64,000 bases of DNA from Azolla caroliniana (GCA_043228905.1 JBHGNT010000005.1:558001-622000); one strand, 5' to 3'. Positions 48,701 to 59,965 are shown, numbered from the stretch's first letter. Translations and numbers: made by a program. The notes: a model not told the origin generated them from the letters alone.

Positions 48701-50844
48701 TTGAGACTATGGTGTGACTAATTGAAGAAGATGTTGCTAACAACTCCAAACATTCATATAGTTTATCTCTATTTTTTTAAAGTTACACAACATTGATGAC
48801 TTGGCAACTTTTCAAGCAACAGTGCACCAACAGGCCTTAACAATAATGTTTTAGCACAATTTGTAGTATGCTAGATACATTGTGCATAACTTGCAAGAGT
48901 CTTTGAGGTTATGTTTCTTATAGCACACCCCTTCGGAGGACCATTATTTTATTGTGAAAATTCGTTATCTCCATTTAACGTTTTGTGTTAATATGCATAA
49001 GGTCTATTGTGAGAACCTCGAATCCATAGAACTTTTGAACTACTTTCCAATTCAATATGTGTGTATCCTGTTTAAAAGATATGAAGGGGTTTTGATTGAT
49101 CCATTATGCTGGAAAAATGTGCCATAGTTACATGAAAGGATCATAAAGTTATACCCTTTCTAAAGATGCATTTAGGTTAAACCTCAAAACTAGAGACATC
49201 TCTAAACACATAGGTAATTACACTTACAAATGCACAACACGTGTAAACTTTGGGTATCACCAAGAAAGGTCCATGCAAACATGAAACCCACCCCTAAACA
49301 AAACTCTTATTAATTGTTTGTACATGATACAATATACAAAGCATCATACAATGAAGGAATTTTGATTATTATACAAAATGACCAAATATTGAAGGACATG
49401 TGATATTTGAGAACAATGTTAAGTGCATTAAACAGTCAGCAATGGTTCAGTTTGAGTTTAGTTTAAATTGTTTGGGGTTAACAACTTAACGATTTAAAAG
49501 GTTATGTTTGGTTCAGTTTAGGTTTAGAAATTTTCAAACGGTTCAATTTGCCTTGGGGTTTCAAGGGTTTGGTTTGAGCCTTTACCGACTTAATGTTGTG
49601 CAATTTAAATGATTTAACTGTTTGTAGTTTAACAGCTTGAAACCGTTGCTTTTAATGGCTTACGGTTTATAAAGTTAACTAGCCATTAAATATGAAATAA
49701 CTTCATCAAAGTTAAGGAGTTATAGCCTACTAACTTAAGATGTTATATTATTAAAGATTCAATATTTTCTTCTTTGCCTAGTTTATAACTTAAGAATTGC
49801 ACAAAAGGTAACACAAAGTAGTGGTTTGCTCTAAACCACGAAAATGTAGCTTAACAATCTGAAAATTTCTTGAACGATTTGGTTTGACATTAAAAATCTC
49901 TCAAATGGTTTTGGTTTAAACAGTTTTATGCTTCCAAACCAAACCATTCCCAAATGCTAAGTTCATTGGCAATCGACATAGAGAAAATACAAAAACATCA
50001 GAGACCAGCCACAGTTTGATCAAAACAAGCACCAAATCGAATCGTTGGAATGATATTGATGATGACAAAAATCTTTGTAAAAGTACAAAAGATAAGAATC
50101 AGGGTCCAGTAAGATCACCATATTCAGACTGTGCAGAACACAATCAACAACAGTGTCACATTTGTTCCATTAGTTGCCAAATCTGTATCTATGAGATTAC
50201 AATAGTGCATTCCAAGACACTACAGTTTCAATTAGAAGCACCTGACATGCTATTCTGTCAGAGTATCTTGATATATGCATCAGCAACCTTACCATAACCA
50301 TAAGGATAAATACATGAATGACGTCCACATTTCATCGTTGCCTAAATGTCAGCCCGCAAGCGACAAACTAAATCCTCAGGTCGGGTGGAATGGCACTACT
50401 GGCAAATACTGTATGACAAAGATGCAGGCGCAAAGTGTGGTAGGCCTGCTAGCATTTTTTTGTTTGGCTAAAGCATACAAGAAAAGCCGACCATATCTAG
50501 ACATTGATGTGACACAAGCATAGAGATGTCCACTAGACCAATCAACAATACAACAATATTTCCATGTTCACACATATCCGGTTAATAATGCACTATTGTC
50601 ATCATATTCCAAAATCTCACCAAAATCATATGTTTCAATACAGGATCAAGGGATATACGATGTCACACATTGCTTGTTAATGTTCCTGGTATGTGGAATT
50701 CTATAAGCTTCGTTATTTATGTACACATAGCACCATGGTCTAATAAGCTCTGATAAGACTTCGAATATGCATCATTGCCAAATCCAATTTGCTTCAGATT
50801 GCAGAAGAGAATCATGTTGTTTCCTTTTAAGGACATCATGTGTT
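45767..50844. other. Intergenic stretch between the glycosylase and PPR genes
   Basis: No gene is recognised. A GA run at about 46081-46102 lies 315 bp upstream of the glycosylase start and may be in its promoter. A 57-bp duplication (gcaagaatgagaatca at 47215 and 47272) and a segment dense in GGTTT/AACGG words at 49430-49950 are the other features. Confidence 0.55.
47200..47310. repeat. 57-bp tandem duplication
   Basis: The word gcaagaatgagaatca occurs at 47215 and 47272, each followed by a at-taggtacgtcaat / atatgtacgtcaat stretch. Confidence 0.75.
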
Positions 50845-52785
50845 TCATCCCTTGCATACTTTCACCATCTTGTCAATAACTGCGTGGATTCTCTCTGAGT
50901 CATTCTTCCTACTATTAACGGCATACAAATTTGACAGTAGTACATACGGGCTTGTATCCTTTGGAACCAAGTTGATCATTTGCTCAGCTGCATGTTTTCC
51001 TCGGAAGGTATCACTATGGATTCTACATGACGCTAATAAAGCTGACCACAGACGTTCATCAGGCCAACACGGCATCTTCCGAATGAATTGTTCTGCTTCA
51101 GCCAGCATCCCGGCTCTACCGAAGAGATCAATCATGCATACATAATGCTCGACTCTAGGAGTTAGAATATAGTCTTTCTCCATGGAAACAAAACATGAAC
51201 GACCCTCTTCCACTAACCCTGCATGGCTGCAAGCCGAGAGAAGGATAATATAGGTAACCTCATCGGGTTTTATATGCTCTTCTTGCATTTCCTTGTATAA
51301 TTGAAGTGCTACTTTTGCATGACCTTGTTGTGAGAACGCTGCAAGAATTGCAGTCCATGAAATCACATTACGCGGACGGATTTTATCGAAGACAGATCTT
51401 GCAGAGCCCAGAGCTCCACATTTACCATACATGTGGATTAGAGCATTTCCAATTTGTACATCAGATTCTAATCCATCTGTAAGAAGTGATGCATGAATCC
51501 ACTTTCCTTCCTCTAAGGCTGCCAAACTTGCGCAAGCACTAATAACTCCAATAAATGTAACCATGTCTGGTTTGACACCTTGTTGTTGCATGTTTCTAAA
51601 TGTATCAAGTCCTTGTGCACCAAGACCCTGTTGGGCATAGGCAGTAATTATACCATTCCAAGTCACCAAATCATGCTCTTTCATTTTATTGAAAACACAC
51701 TGCGCCTCAGCTGGCATTCTACATTTCCCGTACATGTTAATAATGGCATTGGCTACAACAAGGTCTGAAATAAGTCCATCTTCCACGACACCAGTGTGAA
51801 TAACCCTACCCTGTGTCACATCTTCCAGAATCGCACAAGCTCTCAAGGAGTTAATATATGTGCAATCATTAGCATATAAACCCAGTGCCTGCATGAGTTG
51901 AAATAAGCTGATCGCTTCTCTACCTTGTTCATGATTGACATAAACGGTGATCATTGCATTCCAAGAGACAATATTTCCATTGGGGAGGCGATCGAAAACG
52001 GCACGAGCATTCTTTACCAATTCACATCTGCCATACATAGTAACAAGGGCAGTTCCTACAATAACATCAGCTAACTGATCATCATGCATACACGAATGTA
52101 TTTTCTTTCCTTCAACAAGACTTTCCTTTGTGATACAAGCACCAAGTAGACTAATGTATGTGACATTATTTGGTGATACCCCTTCCTCTTGCATTCTTTT
52201 GTAGAGGACAAATGCCTCCTTGCTTTGTCCTCTTCTGGCACAAGCCGTAATAATGGCTGTCCATGTAATAACATTCCGATTGAGAACTTTGTTAAAAACT
52301 GTGATCGAATCCTTAAAAGAACAATATTTGGCATACATCGAGATCAACACATTCGACAAATGTGTAGCTTGCCCAAGGTCGAAGTTCAAAATGTAATGGT
52401 CATAGTGTCTAACTTGAGTCAAAGAAGAGCATTTCTGCAAACACTTACCGATCTGAAGATGATCATGTTCCAAAAGGGAATAGAATCCATCTTGCAAATC
52501 AGCAAGAGACTTTTCTCTGTCTTTCTCACTGTGAATGGAAAGTTTAGATTGTGAACCATTTCGTGATTCATGTTGTAGGGTAACTTGGTTTATCTTGATA
52601 GGGCAATTAGACTGTTTGCATGATGAACTAGATATGGAGATATGATCAGAGATCCTATCACCCATTGCTTCAAGCTCTTCCATGCTTGCAGCAGAATACC
52701 TCATAGACCTTACGAGCCTCATGCTATGTTGGATCTCAATTATATTCTTAGCATTTATTTTAGTTGATGCGTTTATAGCATCCAT
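50845..52785 (-). CDS. Pentatricopeptide repeat protein, PLS class, E-type end (intronless)
   Basis: Intronless frame of 646 residues with ATG at 52785. About residues 100-560 are a continuous run of roughly twelve PPR motifs of the P, L and S kinds; samples are VLISMYAKYCSFKDSITVF, NVITWTAIITACARRGQ and ALIHMYGKCGALGSARSVF. The last part (PCWPDERLWSALLASCRIH to YVLLSNLYAVNSRKND) is the E motif. The protein then ends after MVKVCKG, so E+ and DYW domains are absent. Known for the family: sequence-specific RNA binding in mitochondria or plastids, often in C-to-U editing, where members without DYW depend on partner proteins. Inferred: an organelle RNA factor. Residues 1-95 contain no repeat and may include a targeting peptide, which I cannot confirm. 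The short end could be natural or a recent truncation. Confidence 0.92.
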   Translation of the reverse strand: MDAINASTKINAKNIIEIQHSMRLVRSMRYSAASMEELEAMGDRISDHISISSSSCKQSNCPIKINQVTLQHESRNGSQSKLSIHSEKDREKSLADLQDGFYSLLEHDHLQIGKCLQKCSSLTQVRHYDHYILNFDLGQATHLSNVLISMYAKYCSFKDSITVFNKVLNRNVITWTAIITACARRGQSKEAFVLYKRMQEEGVSPNNVTYISLLGACITKESLVEGKKIHSCMHDDQLADVIVGTALVTMYGRCELVKNARAVFDRLPNGNIVSWNAMITVYVNHEQGREAISLFQLMQALGLYANDCTYINSLRACAILEDVTQGRVIHTGVVEDGLISDLVVANAIINMYGKCRMPAEAQCVFNKMKEHDLVTWNGIITAYAQQGLGAQGLDTFRNMQQQGVKPDMVTFIGVISACASLAALEEGKWIHASLLTDGLESDVQIGNALIHMYGKCGALGSARSVFDKIRPRNVISWTAILAAFSQQGHAKVALQLYKEMQEEHIKPDEVTYIILLSACSHAGLVEEGRSCFVSMEKDYILTPRVEHYVCMIDLFGRAGMLAEAEQFIRKMPCWPDERLWSALLASCRIHSDTFRGKHAAEQMINLVPKDTSPYVLLSNLYAVNSRKNDSERIHAVIDKMVKVCKG

Positions 52786-52799
52786 ACATCCTAGATTGA

Positions 52800-53410
52800 G
52801 TTACCATATATCCATACGAACATGGAGTGTAGATGATACAATCATAAAATCCATCCATGGGATTGAGTCTGGGTAACACATTCATAACATCCATCCATGA
52901 CATTGAGTATAGGTAATACATTCATAAAATCCATCTTTCACATGGAGTCAAGGTAATACATTCTGCACATTCATCCCAAGGCATGGCATATAGGCAATAC
53001 ACTCATAACATCCACCCCAAGGCATGTAGTATAGGTAATACATTCATAACATTCATCCATACTATGTTGAACCTCTACCACCATAGCCTGATCTTCAAGG
53101 CATTCTAGGTAATGCACACATTCATGCCATGATGAATGTCCATCATATCTAGGTAATGCACCCATAACATCCATCCATGTTATATTGAATTTCCATCATA
53201 TCTGGGTATGATATATCATGCTTCGATAACATTCATCTGTGCCGTGGTGAATCCCCATCATATCTAGGGGTGCTAATGCAATCATATAATCGGTTCATGC
53301 TATGTTCAATCTTCACCACCGACTGAGCATGTATTATAGGAAATGCATCCATAAAATGCACCAATTCTATGTTGAATCTCAACCATACACTGAGCATCTA
53401 TTATAGGCAT
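52800..53410. repeat. 40-bp minisatellite upstream of the PPR gene
   Basis: Units of 40-41 bp of the form ggtaatacattcataacatccatcc... are nearly intact from about 52872 to 53075 (five units in register), with more diverged relatives on both sides from about 52800 to 53410. The array starts directly before the PPR start codon, so it covers the position of its 5' UTR or proximal promoter. Confidence 0.88.
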
Positions 53411-54685
53411 TTTAAGAAAAACAAAAGTCTTCACTAAAACTGCCTTAGAAAACACAAACAAATTATAGAAAATCTAGCAAGAAATAAAAAAAATCTTTGG
53501 ATTTTGTTCCTTTGATAAGGGTTTGCAGCCGGCAATTTCAAAACTTCAACCAGAATCTTTGTGGCATTAACTGAGCATGATTGTAAGAATCTTCAACAAG
53601 AACTTGGATTTTAATTACAATTACACTAGGAAATTATACATATTTGCATACAATTACACTAGAAAATTATACCTATTTTAATAGAAATTTAGAACAAATG
53701 TTACTTACGTCTATTGGATTTTGTTCCTTTTTATTAAACTATTTCTGTTGGCAAGTTTCAAAACTAGACCAGAGTTTAGATGGATTTACCAGAATTAAGC
53801 AGTGTTGCAGCCTGGAATTTCTAGATATTTGTAGGGAGCATTTTTAATACAGAGGATTGTACTTATTATGATCGATTTTTCTTGTTGACTTTTGAAGATT
53901 TTCAGAGTGGAAAATCGTCGAATTTGATGTTAATGCAATTTGTCCTTACTTTGACCGATTCTCCTTGTCCATTTTTTAAAGATTTCCGAGCAGAAAGTTC
54001 TAGTAAGGAAACATGGGTTGAATGTTAATTTTTTAGCAGTTTTATTTGAATCTTGGTTTGATGAGCAACTAATCATCTGCATTCCGCATAGAATCATGTA
54101 ATGAGGAAAAACAGACATGGAGATAAAAAAGAGAAGGAATAAACTTCTTACCACTTCACGAAAGCCTCTGTTTTTTTCTTGTTGCTATGGACATCATCGC
54201 GAAATGTAAAGCCCTTACTATATACCGTATAAGTATATAATTAAGCCTCTATAGGGTTTATACTAATTCCTTATCGTACCCCCCACACTCTCCTTCTTTG
54301 TTTGCTTTACCATAATTCCTCGAAATGCCACTGTTGGTATCAACATTTCCGTAATCCCTCGGAAATGCACCTTTGCTTTTCACATTACCAAGAATTCTTT
54401 CGAAACGTTAACTCTCCTTTCCAACATTACTAGAATTCCTCCCCATTCTATATGGTAGTGTTGATGTCCCTAGATATTGTGATCTCTCTAGAATTATTAG
54501 AGAATGGAGAAACAAGTTCTCATTTGATTGTCTCATAAAATTGAGATGTTGACTCTACTTCAACTAGTGTTACAATATCTAGAGTGTTTACTTTACCATA
54601 AGATCCTCACACTAATGTAGTAGCATATTGTAATGTTATTTTAATGTATACAATACTTTTATGATAGGGGGGATAGAAAGACAGA
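53411..54685. other. Intergenic stretch
   Basis: No gene is recognised. A short motif (ttcctcgaaatgcc / ccctcggaaatgc / tctttcgaaacg) recurs three times near 54316-54410; otherwise plain AT-rich sequence. Confidence 0.5.
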
Positions 54686-54689
54686 GAGA

Positions 54690-55060
54690 GAGTTTTGATT
54701 GGAGGATTGCCTTTGGGATTAGCTCTAAAGTGTCGTGGACTAGCAATGGGCAATTGATTCTTTTGCATTGTTCAGATGGAAGATAGTACTCATCGATTTA
54801 TACAATGTCTGATTGCTTGTCAGGTTTGGAGTTACATTTCTCAAATTTGGCAAGTTTTATCACAACGTTATTTGACACCTAGAAAGTGGGTGTTTGCACA
54901 ATTTACACAAGTTGACCCAAAATCAGAGATGGAGATTGTTTTCCTATTTCTGAGATATTGGGGATTGCATCATAATTGGAACATGTGCAACACTTTAAAT
55001 ATTTGATGGTAGACATGGAGTGAAAGCATATCTACGAAAGTTGAAGGGAGTACTAATATG
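54690..55060 (+). pseudogene. LINE zinc-binding and C-terminal fragment
   Basis: Forward-strand translation contains RVLIGGLPLGLALKCRGLAM, a C-x2-like pair, then MEDSTHRFIQCLIACQVW and VFLFLRYWGLHHNWN. This is the zf-RVT region that ends LINE polymerases: a C..C..H..C pattern followed by a W-rich helix. A stop near 54750 and one after LNI interrupt it and no polymerase core is attached. Confidence 0.6.
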
Positions 55061-56561
55061 GCAATTTTCTTTATTGGAGCAAGTGGAAATTCTTTCCTCA
55101 GTGGAGTGTTCGTCTTGCCTATTGGCAATTCAACATGTTCCACTACCCATGTAGTGTAGTTAGTGGATGACCATTCTCCATTGTCACACCCATTGTAGTA
55201 GTGTTTTTCACACACATTTATTGATAACAAAAAACACACACATCAGGAGGTAATGTGTTCAACCCCCTTCATTCCACAATGATGTCAAGATTTGAACCCA
55301 TGGCCTTGTATTGATACAAAAAAAGGGGGAGATAAATTTTCTTTTAGTAGATCTCCAAACATCAAACATGTTGAAAGTTTTCATGGAATTACTCATGACT
55401 TCCCTTCAAAGGGTTTAGTTGTAATGTTTGATACAATAAGTAATAAGATAGTGGGACTTAAATCATTGTCTCAAACATTATAGCATGATAGTAAATTGTC
55501 TACGCTAAATGTTTTAGAATAATGGTTTAAGTCATAATAACTTATTTTTCATACTTCGTTTGGAATGTGCCTTCATTTGTCTTTTTGTAGAATTTAATTG
55601 TAAAGCTTATTTACTTCATGACAATGTTACTACTGAGCGTAAGCAAGGGAATTAGTCCCTACATCACTTTTTTATTTTGTAGGCACGAGTATCCACTCCA
55701 TTTACGATTACCCAACCTTTAAAAAACGTTGGTCATGATGTTATCTCAAGACACCACAAACATGTCTCAAAAGGGTAGTAAAAAGGTATCGCAAGATGAT
55801 TTCTTCATGTAATATAGAAGAAACTTGTAGCCCTTTGTGGAAGGTCGTTGTGTATATCTGTATATATGTGCCTAAAAAGTTGGGTAAAGATGTATCCAAC
55901 TTGAAGGAATTGTGTGAGGTTAATGCATTACATAATCAACAATGGGTAACTTTGATAGAAATTGCAATGATATGTTGTAGCATAATGTGGAGTGTTCTTC
56001 ATTCTCGATTGTGGATAAATTTTAAAGAAAGTATAATGGTGTGTTGTATCATAATGTGGCGTGTTCTTCATTCTCAAGCTCCTAATTACCCCATAATTTG
56101 AGCAAAGTACGTGGTTGGAGTTTGCTTCTCCATGCCTCATTCTCATTTGCAAGATCATGAGGAATGGAACATGAAATTTATAATTGAAATAGCTACTACT
56201 TCAAGAAAATTTAGCCCTTTTTGCAAAAACAATGACTAAGAGAAATGCCATGATATGTTCACCTTACCATTATTATGTACTTAATTAGTCGAAGTGACTT
56301 CCATGGACTCCAACTCTTTTTTTAGATATTATGTAAAATGATAATTCAATACTACACAATAGAAAATGAAGCATTAGACAATAGAGTGCGAATGGAATGT
56401 CATCTAATAAAAAAAGAAATAACAAAGTTCCTAATATAAAGGGCAATGGAATGATTGGTAACACACATCAAATGACGCACATAAGAAAATTGATAATGGG
56501 ACTCCATCCTTGTGGCATTTCTTAGGGGGAACATAAATTTCAAACATTTGAAAAGTAATCA
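55061..56561. other. Intergenic stretch with a 69-bp duplication
   Basis: No gene is recognised. A tandem duplication near 55965-56080 has the word tgttgta at 55973 and 56042 and shared ataatgtgg and gtgttcttcattctc words, giving a 69-bp period. Confidence 0.55.
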
Positions 56562-56975
56562 TTAAGGAGGGCAAATAAATTCAGGTGGGAGGGTATAGCC
56601 ACAAGTGGTAAGGATGGTGGCAACTATGTCAAGTTTAGGGATATGGACGTTGATAAGGCCAAGAACATTGATATCGACTGCGAGACAAAGACATAGTTCG
56701 ATATCTGCCCCAATCAGCCCAAGGATCGGGCAACAACCACTCCCAACAGATGGCGCAACTTCATAGCCACCCAACAAGGGACCGCAAACCCCCACTTTTA
56801 ACACATCTTCAAGAGAGCAAGTTTTCCTACCAACACCCCATGGCCTCGTTGATGGGGTTGATGGGGTTGTAAAACAATCACCAATAGCACCACATGCCTT
56901 GCAACTCCCCCAACTCATACTCATCACCATGATTAACATTAACACCAAATATATCACCCTCATCATTGACTCCAA

Positions 56976-56978
<3 letters not shown>
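56562..56978 (-). CDS. Secreted 8-cysteine protein (hydrophobic seed / hybrid proline-rich protein family)
   Basis: Small intronless frame of 138 residues with ATG at 56978. Residues 1 to about 24 form a hydrophobic signal peptide (VIYLVLMLIMVMSMSW). A short linker with three cysteines and TTPSTPSTRP follows. From residue 54 the 8-cysteine motif is complete: C-x10-C-x16-CC-x12-CxC-x27-C-x9-C, ending PPEFICPP. Spacing and sequence (LKVGVCGPLLGG, CLCLAVDINVLGL) match the hydrophobic-seed/HyPRP branch of the lipid-transfer superfamily. Known for the family: cell-wall or plasma-membrane proteins in growth and stress responses, with no enzymatic reaction. The proline-rich linker is much shorter than in typical HyPRPs. 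The start codon follows directly on a GA repeat, which likely is the 5' UTR. Confidence 0.9.
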
Positions 56979-57010
<32 letters not shown>

Positions 57011-57054
57011 CTCAATCTCTCTTCTCTCTCTCTCTCTCTCTCTCTCTTCACTAC
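56979..57054. repeat. CT/GA microsatellite in the leader of the 8-cysteine protein gene
   Basis: Two CT blocks separated by ctatccctcaatctct. Read in the direction of the gene this is a GA-rich leader that ends in the start codon. Confidence 0.93.
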
Positions 57055-57077
57055 CTAGTCCTTACCACCTAGTCCTC

Positions 57078-57085
57078 TTTATATC
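57078..57085 (-). promoter_or_regulatory. Candidate TATA box of the 8-cysteine protein gene
   Basis: GATATAAA on the minus strand about 100 bp before the ATG. A start of transcription around 57050 would leave a leader of about 70 bases made of GA repeats. Confidence 0.4.
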
Positions 57086-57324
57086 ATCAACTCTCTCTCT
57101 CTCCATCCTTGTAGACATGATCACATGCATATCTTACATTGGTCTTGATATAATGTCATTGTGTTATGTGCACCCTGTAATTCACCCCCTTTCAATAATG
57201 TGTTACTCTTGTTATCACAGTGAAGTCACGGTTTTTTTCTTGGATAAAGGGAAGTTCGTATAGAGTAAATTTTTTTCTATCACAATCTCTTTCCCTCCTT
57301 AACTTTCTCTCTTTTTATATTGGA

Positions 57325-57329
<5 letters not shown>

Positions 57330-57371
<42 letters not shown>
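57330..57371. repeat. (CT)n microsatellite
   Basis: About twenty uninterrupted CT units. Confidence 0.95.
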
Positions 57372-57372
<1 letters not shown>

Positions 57373-59177
57373 GTACATATTCATTCGTTTATTTATTTAT
57401 TTATATTAAAAGTAGTGTATATATTAAGACTTCAAGTCCCTACAATAATAAGGTTAACTTGCTAAGGTTTCATCCTATGTAGATCATCAAACAAGAATCT
57501 AGAAATAGTCCAATTGTACCATAGATTCCAATATCTAAAGTAGTCAAACACAGTCTACGTCATGGAGAGGATAAAAACTTTGGCTTCTTTTGGAAGGGTG
57601 ACAAAATTGTTTCCATTAATGATGCCCAAAGTTGCAAACAATAACCCAAATGATTTTAGTAATTGAGCACATAATGCATTAGTGTTTGCCATTCTCCTCA
57701 CTCATAGTACAAAAAATCTTATCCCATTTAAAACCTATGAGCATTTCAAAGACAAGGTTCCAATATTGCCTACCAAAGAAATCCTTTTGCATGGAAGGAA
57801 ATATGAGATTGCCATCATGTGTCCAACATCAAACACAATAAGGTGTGTGTCATACAAGAAACGCCCTTACCACTAGACATGATTAATCTTCAATCAACTT
57901 ATCATAAACATCATTGATGTGTTGCCAAGAATCAATTTTTTACCATTGAATAACCAACCTTTTTACAATTCATTCGCCACAATAATAGGCGAGTCCGATA
58001 ATGATCACCAAGTATGATCATATCTAGAAGGTATATAAAACTTGGTCCACATAGTTCTAAGTGTTGCCTTCATGGCACTAAAGTAACATTTGGCATTTTA
58101 CCAAACCAAACTTCACCATACAATTGGATTATACGATTAGACTTACGTTAACTCCAATCCAATGCAAGAGTCAAGCGGGCACCAATGCGTTAAAAGTTGA
58201 GCCACGTACATAGTATGCCTAGGTACTAGGGAGGTTTCTAATGAAGGTTTAAGTAGGTGTTGGCAGTAAAGTAAGAGAAACAGAAACTACTCAAAGATTT
58301 GCAACACATGAGAGTCAAAAAGGTACAACAATATGAGGAGCTTTTGTAGTGGATCAAATGACTCGAAACAATCTCATTAGCAAGAAAATTAAAGGGACTC
58401 AAAGACTCGCAACACGTGAGTGTCAAGATGGTACAACAACGAGAGGGCCTTGACAATTTGAAACGTGATACCCTTTTTCTTCTTTTTCTATTATTTTTAG
58501 AGAATCTTACTGAGCTTTTCTAGTAATTATGGAGTTCATCAATAAGTTAAAATACATGTGTCCTATTAGAGGCAGAGTACCTTACAACCGAATTGTTGGC
58601 TCTAAATTAAGAGAAACTGAAACTACTCAAAGACTTGCAACACATGTGTACCAAGAACTTATACAACCATGCTTCAGAGTTGCAAATAGAGTAAGAAAAA
58701 CAATCTAGAAGATTTGAAGATTGCAACTACGAGTTCTCTTGCTTCAGATTATGGGGTAGACATTTTCTTTCTTGCATATAACATCTCATGGGATGAATTA
58801 GAACCATTAATGAATAAATTCCCACATGATCTTTGCCATGATGGAAAATTGTCTTTTGCAAACTTATTGAGGCTTTTAGTCAAATAATACAAGTAACTAA
58901 TTGTTTGAGAGACATTAAAAGCGTCAACACATGCCATGATTTATGACTCAATAATAACAACCTAGCCTTCTAAACCTGCTACATCAATCCCAGTTCAATG
59001 GAAATCGATGCAATATGTCAACGTTGTTTGTCCAATAGTAAGACAAAGCAAGGTTATATATACTATTTGCATTTGTATTGGAGGTTTAGGACACAATATG
59101 GTGAATTTCACATGGACCAAGAAGACAAAAAAACCAATTATTTTGGTTGTCCGGTAAGGTCCAACAACCCTAATAGT

Positions 59178-59403
59178 CCCACCTACTTGATTGTTTTGAT
59201 TGAACGGGGTTGTGTGTCAAAGAAATAAAGACAACGGCAAGAGAATAGAGAGATTCATAACTAAGTGTGAAAATGGCATTGTAATGGGACTACTCCTACT
59301 TGATCGTTTTGATTGAACTGGGTTGTGTGTCAAAGAAATAAAGACAAAGGGCAAGAGAATAAAGAGATTCATAGCTAAGTGTGAAAATGGCATTGTAAAG
59401 GCT
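59178..59403. repeat. 113-bp tandem duplication
   Basis: The word cctacttga occurs at 59182 and 59295 and both copies run through ggttgtgtgtcaaagaaataaagacaa-like sequence to gtgaaaatggcattgtaa. Identity by eye is above 90 percent, so the event is fairly young. Confidence 0.9.
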
Positions 59404-59479
59404 ACAAATTCTCTTGGGGAAATTATGTTTGTCATCTTAATAGTTCACAGCTAGATGCTACCATGTGTAGGGGTTTTAG

Positions 59480-59744
59480 ACCTATGATGCAATTCAATTA
59501 TCTTTAGGGAATTTTCTCTCTAATTGGTCACCTTCTTTTGTGCATGTTTGGTTTGGATATTTTACTCCGGTTGGTGTTCTAATACGACCAAACGAAACAA
59601 CATCTCAAGGAGACTATTACTATTTTGATGTATCTGAGGAAGGAAGATTATGGTAAACTGATGTGGAATCGTCAATTTGGCAAACGACAATGCAACATCC
59701 GGTGAGAGCGATTAATAAATCTGGTAAAAAGTGGATTTTAGATC
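59480..59744 (+). pseudogene. Unidentified coding-like segment cut by the copia LTR
   Basis: A frame is open from 59480 to 59653 (58 codons), has a TAA at 59654-59656 and stays open up to the LTR start at 59745. The translation looks protein-like (for example VGVLIRPNETTSQGDYYYF and WQTTMQHPVRAINK) but I do not recognise it. It has no Met start and no visible 3' end. It may be an exon or an older transposon split by the copia insertion. The stop is one C-to-T step from a Gln codon, like those of the neighbouring element. Confidence 0.3.
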
Positions 59745-59852
59745 TGTTGAGAATTGAACTCAACTTCCCATAGATAGGTTTCACACTAGCTCATGGACAT
59801 TCCAGGCTAGTTTTGTAAATAGTAGAAAGGGCGCTTGCCCTAGCTTAGTTGG

Positions 59853-59860
59853 TATATAAA
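59853..59860 (+). promoter_or_regulatory. LTR TATA box inside a palindrome
   Basis: TATATAAA is embedded between AGTTGGT (59847-59853) and its exact reverse complement ACCAACT (59860-59866). It is the likely promoter core of the element. Confidence 0.6.
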
Positions 59861-59918
59861 CCAACTCATTGTAACTGAGTCCCTATTGGATGTATTTCGT
59901 TTTGTTAATATCATATAC

Positions 59919-59920
<2 letters not shown>

Positions 59921-59965
<45 letters not shown>

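Larger units (their letters stand above)
57086..59479. other. Intergenic stretch with microsatellite and duplications
   Basis: No gene is recognised. Features are a CT run at about 57330-57371, a word family around 58265, 58385 and 58610 (gaaac..ctactcaaagayttgcaacacatg), and a 113-bp tandem duplication at 59178-59403. The frames seen here on both strands are short and repetitive. Confidence 0.55.

Noticed and set aside
52189-52554. Plus-strand open frame of 121 codons inside the PPR gene
   Set aside because: Antisense shadow of the repeat array. The minus-strand frame of 646 codons explains the region.
55255-55310. B-box-like word gatttgaaccca, also at 17182
   Set aside because: No cloverleaf can be built around it on either strand. 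Such words are common in plant repeats.
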